Of a DNA stretch of 64,000 nucleotides, positions 1-8,322 are shown piece by piece. The notes beneath the pieces are model-generated. The model had not been told where the DNA came from. It was given only the letters and a program-made list of their open reading frames with translations, and made no database searches. Numbering within the stretch: position 1 is the first letter of the stretch; every line of letters starts with the position of its first letter. The stretch lies in contig DDQW01000017.1 in NCBI GenBank assembly GCA_002342805.1, positions 1 to 64,000 of the forward strand, read 5' to 3'. The translations under genes were made by a program, and so were the position numbers. Origin of the DNA: Clostridiales bacterium UBA2432 (GTDB lineage Bacteria; Bacillota; Clostridia; Lachnospirales; Vallitaleaceae).

Positions 1-1
1 T

Positions 2-628
2 TATACATGGAGATCTTCTCAAGAGCCTGCGAGAAAAGGTTATGCAGGAACCATGTTTTTATATAAAGATAAGTACGCTCCACAAGTTTCTTATCCAATA
101 ATCGGAGCTCCGGATACCATGGATGCAGAAGGAAGAATAATTACCTTAGATTTTGGAGAATTTTATCTGACGCAAGTATATACACCCAATGCCGGAGATG
201 GTCTGCGACGATTGAAAGAACGGCAAATATGGGATGAAAAATACGCTGAATATCTACAAAACTTAGACCAAGAAAAACCGGTATTAGCAACAGGGGACTA
301 TAATGTCGCCCACGAAGAGATTGATTTAGCAAATCCACAAAGCAATCATAGGTCAGCAGGCTTTACCGATGAAGAGCGTGCAGGCTTTACCAATCTGCTT
401 AATAAAGGTTTTACAGATACTTTTAGGCATATGCATGGAGATGTGACAGGCGTCTATTCCTGGTGGGCACAAAGGGTTAAAACAAGTAAAATCAATAACT
501 CCGGCTGGAGGATTGACTATTGGCTTGTGAGTGACCGGTTGGCGGACAAAGTCATTAAATCGGAGATGCTAGATTCCGGTGTTCGACAAGACCATACACC
601 GATTCTGTTGGAAGTAAATGTGTTGTGA
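2..628 (+). CDS. xth: Exodeoxyribonuclease III, 3' part (5' end outside window)
   Basis: This is the C-terminal 208 residues of an ExoIII/AP endonuclease of the EEP (exonuclease-endonuclease-phosphatase) fold, which cuts DNA at abasic sites and degrades 3' ends during base excision repair in the cytoplasm. The reading frame is open from base 2, and residues just before the first Met (SSQEPARKGYAGT) already match the family, so the Met at 53 is internal. Visible motifs are TGDYNVAHEEIDL (metal and substrate binding Asp/Asn), the GWRIDYWLVSD motif with its catalytic Asp, and the terminal DHTPILLEV with the catalytic Asp-His pair. The frame ends at TGA 626-628. Only the N-terminal Glu-containing motif is missing, because of the window edge. 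Family assignment is secure; the symbol could equally be exoA. Confidence 0.93.
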   Translation, partial: YTWRSSQEPARKGYAGTMFLYKDKYAPQVSYPIIGAPDTMDAEGRIITLDFGEFYLTQVYTPNAGDGLRRLKERQIWDEKYAEYLQNLDQEKPVLATGDYNVAHEEIDLANPQSNHRSAGFTDEERAGFTNLLNKGFTDTFRHMHGDVTGVYSWWAQRVKTSKINNSGWRIDYWLVSDRLADKVIKSEMLDSGVRQDHTPILLEVNVL

Positions 629-906
629 ATGAAGAATAGCAGTAACCACCTCCACACATGTCGAGACAGTATAGAGATAGAAGGCAAATTTCCTAAGGGA
701 GCTTCTGTCCTTTCTTTCTGAAAATTTTCAAAGTAATTAGAACATTAAGAGGACTAGCATTAAATAGTATGGCTAAGATTTAGATGTAGTCAAAATGATT
801 ACAAATAACAATAAGATTTTAGTGGTATGAAAATCTTTCGTATGCTAAAAAGTTCTATAGCTGATATAATTACACAGAGGTTATACTATGTAAAGGAGGA
901 ACTAGT
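629..906. other. Intergenic region between xth and the MDR gene
   Basis: These 278 bases hold no convincing gene. There is a weak potential stem near 690-715 (AGAAGGC with GCTTCT) followed by a T-rich stretch, which might end the xth transcript, and an extended -10 promoter near the right end (listed separately). I see nothing else. Confidence 0.5.
862..870 (+). promoter_or_regulatory. Extended -10 promoter of the MDR oxidoreductase
   Basis: The sequence TG-A-TATAAT is a perfect -10 hexamer (865-870) with the TGn extension. No good -35 hexamer lies 17 bases upstream, which is usual for extended -10 promoters. The start codon at 907 follows after about 30 bases with a strong AAAGGAGGA site at 892-900. 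Confidence 0.5.
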
Positions 907-2040
907 GTGATTAATAATAAGAAAGATCGATTTGAAATTAAAGAAGGCGATAAAACCATGAAAGCGGTTGTTACAGTCGGTAATGGTGGTTATGATCAAT
1001 TAGTCTATAAAGATGTCCCAATTCCATCAATTGATGAAGGGGAAGTATTAGTTAAAGTATTAGCTGCAGGTGTTAATAATACTGAGATCAATACTAGACT
1101 TGGTTGGTATTCATCAAAAGTAACCACAAGTACAGATAATCTTACAGCGACGGATGAAGAATTGGCTGAAGTAGCTAGTGAAGGTGATGGCGGGTGGAGT
1201 GAAGCGACACCATTCCCATTTATACAAGGAACAGATTGCTGTGGAGAAGTTGTAGAAGTAAAAGATGAAAAAAATAAAGGCCTAATGGGCAAAAGAGTTT
1301 TGATCAGATCATGTATTCGTAATGAAGGCTATGATTCTATGGAAAATATATGGATGGCATCTGATTTTGATGGGGCCTTTGCCCAATATGTAAAAATAGA
1401 AGCTACAGAAGTATTTCCAGTAGATTGTGATTGGACGGATGCTGAGCTTGGTACCATACCATGCGCATATGGTACTGCTGAAAACATGGTCAATCGGGCT
1501 GGCGTAAAAAAAGGAGACCGTGTCTTAGTAGCTGGTGCGTCTGGTGGCGTAGGTTCTGCTGCTATACAATTGGCTAAGCGAAGAGGTGCATATGTCATTG
1601 GGATTGCAAGAGGTGATTTTAAAATTGAACAAGTCAAATCCTATGGAGCAGATGAAGTCGTAGGCTATGGGAATGAAATACTGGAAGCATTAGGTGAAAA
1701 ATCTGTAGATATAGTCATTGATAATGTTGCAGGTCCTAATTTTCCTTATATGTTAAAAGTATTAAAAAGAGGAGGGAAATTTGTATCATCTGGTGCTATT
1801 GCAGGCCCAATTGTTGAGATGGACATGAGAGATTTTTATTTAAAGGATCTTACTTTGATTGGTTGCACTGGTTGGGATGAACCTGTATTTCCTAATGTTA
1901 TATCAGCCATAGAAAAGGGAGAAATCAAACCAGCTCTTGCTAAATCCTTTCCGCTAGAAGATATTGTAGAAGCTCAAAAAGAATTTGGCTTAAAGAAGCA
2001 TGTAGGTAAATTCGTTTTAATTCCTAATCATAATGCCTAG
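907..2040 (+). CDS. Zinc-free MDR-type alcohol dehydrogenase / quinone oxidoreductase family protein
   Basis: A 377-residue medium-chain dehydrogenase/reductase, probably a cytoplasmic NADPH-dependent reductase of quinones, enones or aldehydes. The N-terminal GroES-like domain (about residues 18-150) is followed by a Rossmann domain (about 165-320) with the nucleotide-binding stretch VAGASGGVGSAAIQLAK, the AxxGxxG form typical of NADPH-using quinone reductases. The canonical Cys/His ligands of zinc alcohol dehydrogenases are not evident. An insert of about 35 acidic residues near 65-100 lengthens the protein beyond the usual 325-340. The GTG at 907 is chosen because AAAGGAGGA sits 6-7 bases before it; an ATG at 958 gives a more standard N-terminus but lacks such a site. 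It appears to be a single-gene unit. The substrate cannot be told. Confidence 0.82.
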   Translation: MINNKKDRFEIKEGDKTMKAVVTVGNGGYDQLVYKDVPIPSIDEGEVLVKVLAAGVNNTEINTRLGWYSSKVTTSTDNLTATDEELAEVASEGDGGWSEATPFPFIQGTDCCGEVVEVKDEKNKGLMGKRVLIRSCIRNEGYDSMENIWMASDFDGAFAQYVKIEATEVFPVDCDWTDAELGTIPCAYGTAENMVNRAGVKKGDRVLVAGASGGVGSAAIQLAKRRGAYVIGIARGDFKIEQVKSYGADEVVGYGNEILEALGEKSVDIVIDNVAGPNFPYMLKVLKRGGKFVSSGAIAGPIVEMDMRDFYLKDLTLIGCTGWDEPVFPNVISAIEKGEIKPALAKSFPLEDIVEAQKEFGLKKHVGKFVLIPNHNA

Positions 2041-2168
2041 TATAGAGATGTCTTGAATTTGAAAGATTAATATTTTAATTTTAGAACAGCAAAGATCGAT
2101 GTTTCAAATATTAGAAGCAACAGGGTGCCCTTTTGATAAAGAGAAGTTATTAAAAGAAACAGTACACT

Positions 2169-2531
2169 ATGATATACGAGATTTTGGTGCCGCCTAAACA
2201 AGTTGTAAAACTAGGAGCAAAGGTGAACTTTCAAATTATTGCTCGTCAACCGGGATATGAAGTATCTGTTAAAGATCCTAAATCAACCATATATAATGAA
2301 AAGCGTGCTCGAAAAGATGCTTTTGTTAAAAGAGTAAAAACCCCGATGACGCTTCGGTTGGAGAATTTGCCCAATGGAGCCATTTTTAATACACAAAATT
2401 TTGTACCTGGAAAAATAGTGGAATTCATATGGAAACCGGATCAGCTTTTAGAGTCATATCCGCTTAATTTCATAGTGGATGATGGAGTTATTTCGGTTGA
2501 GATGACGATCCTAATTAATGTTGTTTCTTGA
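2169..2531 (+). CDS. Small single-domain protein resembling a He_PIG/cadherin-like Ig module
   Basis: A 120-residue protein with no signal peptide. Its pattern (PPKQVVKLGAKVNFQI, then LPNGAIFN, then VEFIWKPD, then PLNFIVDDGV and a final beta strand) matches one complete putative Ig module of the He_PIG/cadherin-like type, in which the usual text is LP-GA-F, F-W-P, and F-V-DG. Such modules normally occur in tandem inside large secreted proteins, so a free one without a secretion signal is odd. The ribosome binding site is weak, and a 32-codon open stretch in another frame overlaps its start (2099-2197), so the gene may have lost a 5' part. It stands just before the SF0329-like gene (21 bases between) and may share its transcript. 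The role is unknown. Confidence 0.55.
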   Translation: MIYEILVPPKQVVKLGAKVNFQIIARQPGYEVSVKDPKSTIYNEKRARKDAFVKRVKTPMTLRLENLPNGAIFNTQNFVPGKIVEFIWKPDQLLESYPLNFIVDDGVISVEMTILINVVS

Positions 2532-2552
2532 CAATATATCATGGAGGGTATT

Positions 2553-3128
2553 ATGGTTTGGAATAAATTAAAGCAACAATTGGAAAGTTTCTTGAGTACA
2601 AGTCTTAAAGAGAGGGTTGCCTACTTGCCGTCAGGTTATCGTTATATAGCGGAGAAATCAAATCAATGTTTTCTGACTGTCGATCATAAGGAAGTCTTTA
2701 ATAAGAAAGAGAAAAGTGTCGGTATTACTTGGTATGAAACGGAGCAAGAAATTATCAGTGATCCTAATATTACGTTGACGGTGACACAAAAGGATATCGA
2801 GACACTTCGTGCTACGAATGATAAAATACCGGAGGAACGACTTCAAATTATTGCAAGAGAACGTAAGAAAGTGGCCTATGCAAAAAACATATTGAAAGCG
2901 CAATCCAATCTATATAAAACGGATTTTTATAAAATAAGCACTATTTTTTTGGCAGGATCAATTGAAAGTAGTTTGGATAGTGAGGATATTCTTCTTAATA
3001 TCCTTGCGCTTATAGATCGTCGAGTAGGTAAGAAACGATTGGTTGCAATGAAAGAACAAATGGAAGGTAAACATCCCGTTGTCCGTTATTTCTATGCCTT
3101 AAGACTAGAGAAGAAAAAGGATGCGTGA
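2553..3128 (+). CDS. SF0329-like conserved protein of unknown function
   Basis: A 191-residue soluble protein beginning MVWNKLKQQLESFLS. The N-terminal block with YLPSGYRYIAEKS and CFLTVDHKEVFN, the KWYETEQE-like block, and PEERLQIIARERKK recall the SF0329 family of conserved Firmicutes proteins, an identification from memory that needs a search. No membrane segment, signal peptide or catalytic motif is evident. I chose the ATG at 2553 rather than the in-frame ATG at 2541, because GGAGGG at 2543-2548 lies between them and would be the ribosome binding site of the second. The gene follows the He_PIG-like gene by 21 bases and precedes the large alpha-2-macroglobulin-like gene by 138 bases. Function is unknown. 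Confidence 0.6.
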   Translation: MVWNKLKQQLESFLSTSLKERVAYLPSGYRYIAEKSNQCFLTVDHKEVFNKKEKSVGITWYETEQEIISDPNITLTVTQKDIETLRATNDKIPEERLQIIARERKKVAYAKNILKAQSNLYKTDFYKISTIFLAGSIESSLDSEDILLNILALIDRRVGKKRLVAMKEQMEGKHPVVRYFYALRLEKKKDA

Positions 3129-3266
3129 AGAAGGTAATGACCATCAAAACAAGACGTGCTTTATATATCATAATGCTATAGAAGATTGTGAAAGAGTGGA
3201 ACATTTCTAAACACCATGCGTCTAATCAGTGTAAAGTTTTTTAGAGAAAGGACGGGGAATTAAACC

Positions 3267-6200
3267 ATGAAAAAAAGAATTTTAAGTATTGGAACAGCCA
3301 TTGTTTTAGTAGTAGTTACTGTTGGAGCGGCACTTTTCTTTAATCAAGATACCGGAAAAGTTTTTGCGGCCGAGTTTAGGGATGGGTATATTATTGCGCC
3401 AACACATATGGATACAGCAGGCGTTGCGCTAGATTCAGCCTTTGTTTTTAAGACGGATGCAACGCGAGATGACTTAACGCTTGAATCCCTACAAGAAGCA
3501 TTAAACATAACGCCGACAGTAGAGTATACACTATCGGAGCAAGAAGAGGGCATTGTCATTACTCCAAATCAAGCATTAGAACCCAACACAACTTATGTTT
3601 TTGATGTGTATGGAATTACATGGGCATATCGCACAGAAGCGGATTTTGTCCTATTAGGAAACTTCCCAAGACATCAGTCAACCAATGTACCGGTAAATAC
3701 CGGGATTGAATTGATTTTCAACTATGAAGGTGCGGACGTTGAGGATTACTTTGAGATTGAACCGGAAGTCAAAGGAAAATTTGAAGAGCATGGACGTGTT
3801 ATTGCTTTTGTTCCGAAAGAACTTCAAAAACAGACCATATACACAGTTACCCTTAAGGCAGGATTGCCATTAGACGGTTCAGATAAAACGCTTCAAGAGG
3901 ATGTTCAGTTTAGCTTTGAAACCCAAGCGGATGAGACAATGGATTCATCATCATTTTACATGAATTTTCAAAGTTTTATGCATGAATTTGCGGAATCCGA
4001 AGTTCCAAGTCTTGAATGGAATTACTACTTTGAAGAGGCAGAAATAGAAGAAGCAGTTGTGGATATTGACGTCTTTGCTTATAGAAATGTCACACAATTT
4101 ACAGACCATCTGAAGGACTACGCAGATGTGCCAATGTGGTCACACTATGGTATGAATGACGCAGCGCTATCCACAAGTGGATTACAAGGCGTCATGGATT
4201 TTGAACAAACCTTAGTACAAGATAATAGTTACCCACGATTCTTAGAATTACCGAATACATTAGATGCAGGGTATTATTTAGTTCAAGCAACGTTTGACGA
4301 ACAAGTCATTCAAACATTTGTACAAATAACAGATTTAAGTTTTTATTATCAAGCAGGAACCGATGAAGATATTTTTTGGTTACATGATTTATCAAGTCAA
4401 GAACCCATCAATAATGCAAAAGTGACGAATCTAGATACTGATTTAAGTGCAAGAACAAATCAGGAAGGATTAGCACGTATAGCAAAGAATGTGGACGAGA
4501 CCAAGGCAAGTTTTTATCATTTGACAGCTGGAGATAAAGAAGCGGTGCTTTATAATTATGGCTCTATGATGGAACCTTATCGTGGTGGCATGGATCAAAA
4601 CCAAGAATACTGGACTTATTTTAAACCGGATCGAAATTTATATAAACCGGAAGATACCGTGAACTTTTTTGGTTTTCTACAACATCGTTATGAAGATAGT
4701 CTACCCACACAAGTGACGGTTGAAATCACTCAAGGCAGATATTATGCTTGGCGTTTTATTCCAAGCCCTGTTGATGAATTGAGTTATGTAACAAATATAG
4801 TGGAAGTCAATAATGGATTCTTCGAAGGTAAATTAGATTTACCTCACCTGAGTCAAGGTGGCTATCAACTCTCGGTCAAACATAATGGAGAAATTATTGC
4901 TTCTACATATATCCAAGTCGAAAATTATGTGAAGCCAAGTTATAGGATGAAGGTAGAAAAAGACCAGGAAGCTATTTTTGTCGGCAACACCCTTCAATAT
5001 ACATTACAGACAGAATTTTTTGAAGGAACACCGGTCTCTTTTTTAGACTATAACTATAACATTAACGGGATCGATTATACTGAGGGATCAGGAACAACCG
5101 ATGCAAAAGGTCAAGGCCAGATTGAGTTTAGGCCGGAATATCAAGTAGGTCATCAAGGCGATCAACATTACTATTTTTCAGCATACGCAAATCTTCCGGA
5201 ATCAGGAAATATTCATGTTAACGACTATTTCCGTGTCTTCTTTAATGACATACACGTTGCAAGTACCGGAAGCATAGAAGATGAACAAGGAAGCATTAGT
5301 GTTGATGTTAATGACATTACACTTGAACGGTTAAATAATGGGACAGCCACTGATGAACAAGACTTTTTGGCAGAGTCTGTGGATAATCATGCATTGCAAG
5401 GTATAGTTTATCGGAATGAATGGGTCAGAACCGAAACAGGTGAATATTATGACTATATTAACAAAGAGGTCAAAAAACAGTATAGCTATGACTTAGAAAA
5501 AACAGAGTTTGATACGTTTTCCATGACCACGGATGCAGAGGGCCACGCGGAGTATAGCCTCCATTTACCCGAAGAAAACAATGTTCATTATTCAGCAGAA
5601 GTCATAACTCATGATCATAAAAATCGTGAAATGACAATAAATGTTTATTTTGGCCGAGATCGAGAATATTATCCAAATGAAGGAGAATGGTATCATCTTG
5701 AGACAGACAAAGAATACTATGGCTTGAATGATCAAGTTGAGATTAACTTTATGAATAATGAAGAAGTCCACACCATGGGCAGATATTTGTTCATAAGCGG
5801 ACAAAACGGCATCAAAACTGTGGATATTTTAAGCAAACCCACATATACAACAATTTTTGAAGCGGATTTTGTTCCTAATATAGAAGTCAAAGGCGTTCTC
5901 TTCAATGGAACAACCTATGTAGAAGCTTCCGGAACCAATGTTAACTATGACTATACACAACGTGAAATCGACTTAAAGATTACAGCTAATGCATCAGCAT
6001 ATCGCCCCGGAGATGAGATTCACTTAACTCTTGAGGGAACATATATTGATGAGAATGGAAATAGACAACCCGTAAGTGAAGGTGTCGTCAATATCAGTTT
6101 GATTGATGAAGCGCTCTTAGCACTCAGTGATATGGAAGTCAATCCGTTGGAAGAATTATACCGTCATGTTGATGGTGGATTTGGAATGAGCTATCCATCC

Positions 6201-8216
6201 CACATGAACCAAAACTATGGATATCGAGGCTATGCAATGGGTATGGGTGGTATGGCACAAGATGAGGCAATTGAAGAATCAGCGGCTATGGATACTGCTG
6301 ATGATGCGGGCAATAAAAGTTCGAATTCCATTGACATACGTCAAGAATTTAAAGATACGGCAGAATTTATGACGGTCCAATTCGATGCAAGCGGAAAAGC
6401 AACGTTGACATTTGACTTACCAGACAATGTTACGTCATGGCGCGTCATGGCAGCAGCTATATCAGAAAGCTTAAATGCAGGTAGTAAAGTAGAAAATGTG
6501 GATGTATCCTTACCATTTTTCTTAAATACCTCTATTAGTCAAACCTATCTTGTCGGTGATGAACCTATGATTGGCATTACAGGATATGGAAATGCTTTAG
6601 AAGTCGATACAATGATTGATTACACGGTTTCAGTAGAGAAAGCCGGACAAGTTTTTGACACCTATGAAGCCACCGGAAAAGCATTTGAACGTACCAACAT
6701 ACCCCTTGGAAACCTTCAAGAAGTGGGTCAATATGAAGTGACCATTACCGGCCAAACAGACGCAGGCCAGACTGATGGATTAATGCTTCCCATACAAGTA
6801 TATAAAACCTATCACGAACAGCGTGTTTCAGATTATTATGTATTAAACCAAGAAACGCAAATAGTGACAAGGGATAGTGGCGATACAAGCCTTACATTTA
6901 CGGACCAAGGTCGTGGTCAATATCTTCCGACCTTATATCGCATCGCTTATTCAGGAGGCAAACGCGTTGACCAGAAATACTTAGCTCAGGAAGCAAGGAA
7001 ACAATTGAATGAGACCTTTAATCAAGAGGTAACAATTGAGCAAGTCGATTTAAATGAATATCAAACCGATCAAGGTGGCATTGCAATATTACCGTATGCA
7101 GAAGCTGATGTTGAAACCTCTGTATTGATGTTACCCATGATTCGCGATGATGTGAATAGCCTTATGTTAGCCAAATATTTTGAAAATGCCTGGTATGACT
7201 CAGGACGTATTGAAAAAGGTGCTGTTTTATATGGTCGAGCACTGCTAGATGAACCGGTATTATTGGACTTACAGACCTATGCATCTTTAGATAATCTAAC
7301 GATAAAAGACAAGTTATATTTGGGATTAGCTTATGCCATAATCGGGGACACATATAAAGCAAAAGAACTCTATGAAGAAGCAGTCAGTGGACAATTGGAA
7401 GTTTTTGAAGAGCAAGCCTATATTCGAGCAGAGACAGAAGCAAAAAGCTATGAATTAACAGCCCTTGGAATGCTACTTGCATCAAAAACACAAGAAGAGG
7501 TACACGAACAATTTTATACCTATTTAACAACACACTTTAACAAAGATGTGCTGATTCATAGCCATTTATATCAATATATTCTGGATGAATTGGAAGGTCG
7601 AGAGGCAACAAGCGGGCAAGTCACTTACCAATACAATGGCCAAGAAAAAACCATTGTTTTAGAAAATGGTTGGCCGCAAACAATTACAATTCCAAGTGCC
7701 ACAGTAGACCAGTTAGACATTATAGATGTTCAAGGAGACATGGCTGTCACAGCGACATATATGACTGATCTTATAGCATCAAGGACTCAGGAAGAAAATG
7801 TTAGCGTCACACGTCGATATTACAACTACCAAACCGGAGAAGAACAAACAAGCTTCAAAGAAGGAGATATTGTTAAAGTTGTTCTGGATTGGGAAGTTGC
7901 AAGTCAAGCCATTGACGATAGCTACCAATTGACGGATTATGTTCCGTCAGGGTTAAAGGCTATAGATAATCCTTGGCAATTAGGCCTTCAAGGTGAGGAT
8001 ACGTATTGGTACCGGGAAGTAGAAGATCAAAAAGTACGTTTCTACATTTATAAACGGTCAGAACCGTTGGCAGACAATGAAGAAAAAACAGAATTTTCTT
8101 ATTATGCACGTATTACCTCTTTAGGAAAATACACTGCAGAAAGCCCGATTATACAAGGGATACAAGTGAAAGACAGTATCTATATCGGGGAGCGAACCAC
8201 GCTTGTTATTGAATAA
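3267..8216 (+). CDS. Alpha-2-macroglobulin-like secreted protein without thioester motif
   Basis: A 1649-residue exported protein. An N-terminal Lys-rich hydrophobic segment (about 1-30) ending in VFAAEF looks like a signal peptide, with no lipobox Cys. A Big_5/SbsA-type Ig module follows (about 125-215, NFPRHQSTNVPVNTGIELIF), then MG-like beta domains, a bait-region-like MG segment (about 890-960, NISLIDEALLAL), a Met/Gly-rich loop (about 985-1012), the conserved A2M block (about 1030-1075, SWRVMAAAISES), a helical thioester-domain-like region (about 1200-1500) and a C-terminal receptor-like beta domain (YVPSGLKAID). Bacterial alpha-2-macroglobulins trap proteases or span the envelope. Here the CxEQ thioester is absent, and the whole protein contains no cysteine, so covalent trapping is excluded. 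Start supported by AAAGGACGGGG upstream. A terminator follows. The family is clear; the role is inferred only. Confidence 0.85.
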   Translation: MKKRILSIGTAIVLVVVTVGAALFFNQDTGKVFAAEFRDGYIIAPTHMDTAGVALDSAFVFKTDATRDDLTLESLQEALNITPTVEYTLSEQEEGIVITPNQALEPNTTYVFDVYGITWAYRTEADFVLLGNFPRHQSTNVPVNTGIELIFNYEGADVEDYFEIEPEVKGKFEEHGRVIAFVPKELQKQTIYTVTLKAGLPLDGSDKTLQEDVQFSFETQADETMDSSSFYMNFQSFMHEFAESEVPSLEWNYYFEEAEIEEAVVDIDVFAYRNVTQFTDHLKDYADVPMWSHYGMNDAALSTSGLQGVMDFEQTLVQDNSYPRFLELPNTLDAGYYLVQATFDEQVIQTFVQITDLSFYYQAGTDEDIFWLHDLSSQEPINNAKVTNLDTDLSARTNQEGLARIAKNVDETKASFYHLTAGDKEAVLYNYGSMMEPYRGGMDQNQEYWTYFKPDRNLYKPEDTVNFFGFLQHRYEDSLPTQVTVEITQGRYYAWRFIPSPVDELSYVTNIVEVNNGFFEGKLDLPHLSQGGYQLSVKHNGEIIASTYIQVENYVKPSYRMKVEKDQEAIFVGNTLQYTLQTEFFEGTPVSFLDYNYNINGIDYTEGSGTTDAKGQGQIEFRPEYQVGHQGDQHYYFSAYANLPESGNIHVNDYFRVFFNDIHVASTGSIEDEQGSISVDVNDITLERLNNGTATDEQDFLAESVDNHALQGIVYRNEWVRTETGEYYDYINKEVKKQYSYDLEKTEFDTFSMTTDAEGHAEYSLHLPEENNVHYSAEVITHDHKNREMTINVYFGRDREYYPNEGEWYHLETDKEYYGLNDQVEINFMNNEEVHTMGRYLFISGQNGIKTVDILSKPTYTTIFEADFVPNIEVKGVLFNGTTYVEASGTNVNYDYTQREIDLKITANASAYRPGDEIHLTLEGTYIDENGNRQPVSEGVVNISLIDEALLALSDMEVNPLEELYRHVDGGFGMSYPSHMNQNYGYRGYAMGMGGMAQDEAIEESAAMDTADDAGNKSSNSIDIRQEFKDTAEFMTVQFDASGKATLTFDLPDNVTSWRVMAAAISESLNAGSKVENVDVSLPFFLNTSISQTYLVGDEPMIGITGYGNALEVDTMIDYTVSVEKAGQVFDTYEATGKAFERTNIPLGNLQEVGQYEVTITGQTDAGQTDGLMLPIQVYKTYHEQRVSDYYVLNQETQIVTRDSGDTSLTFTDQGRGQYLPTLYRIAYSGGKRVDQKYLAQEARKQLNETFNQEVTIEQVDLNEYQTDQGGIAILPYAEADVETSVLMLPMIRDDVNSLMLAKYFENAWYDSGRIEKGAVLYGRALLDEPVLLDLQTYASLDNLTIKDKLYLGLAYAIIGDTYKAKELYEEAVSGQLEVFEEQAYIRAETEAKSYELTALGMLLASKTQEEVHEQFYTYLTTHFNKDVLIHSHLYQYILDELEGREATSGQVTYQYNGQEKTIVLENGWPQTITIPSATVDQLDIIDVQGDMAVTATYMTDLIASRTQEENVSVTRRYYNYQTGEEQTSFKEGDIVKVVLDWEVASQAIDDSYQLTDYVPSGLKAIDNPWQLGLQGEDTYWYREVEDQKVRFYIYKRSEPLADNEEKTEFSYYARITSLGKYTAESPIIQGIQVKDSIYIGERTTLVIE

Positions 8217-8237
8217 TAATTTGTAAATACCCATCTT

Positions 8238-8275
8238 AACCATGTAAATCATTTTGATTTACATGGTTTTTTTTT
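8238..8275 (+). terminator. Intrinsic terminator after the alpha-2-macroglobulin gene
   Basis: A perfect 14-base-pair stem (8238-8251 with 8255-8268), loop TTT, followed by a run of T to 8275. It begins 22 bases after the stop codon at 8216. Its right arm contains the -35 box of the next promoter. Confidence 0.9.
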
Positions 8276-8286
8276 CGATGTATAAT
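8258..8286 (+). promoter_or_regulatory. Promoter of the 1444-residue membrane protein gene, embedded in the terminator
   Basis: TTTACA (8258-8263), a 17-base spacer, and TATAAT (8281-8286) form a strong vegetative-type promoter. The -35 box lies inside the 3' arm of the preceding terminator and the spacer inside its T run. An almost identical arrangement is found at 13598-13626. Confidence 0.7.
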
Positions 8287-8322
8287 TGCTATATACGGTG
8301 CTTATGTAAGGAGGGAATTTGG

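Noticed and set aside
1005..1292. Long open frames on the strand opposite to real genes, for example inside the MDR, alpha-2-macroglobulin and GH2 genes
   Set aside because: They have no ribosome binding sites, odd composition and no family resemblance, and lie wholly within well-supported genes.
2099..2197. A 32-codon open frame starting with ATG, overlapping the He_PIG-like gene
   Set aside because: No ribosome binding site and no recognisable family; kept only as a possible remnant in the findings.
8254..8322. Upstream TTG start for the large membrane protein
   Set aside because: It lies in the loop of the terminator hairpin, before the promoter's -10 box; ATG 8323 has a strong AAGGAGGG site.
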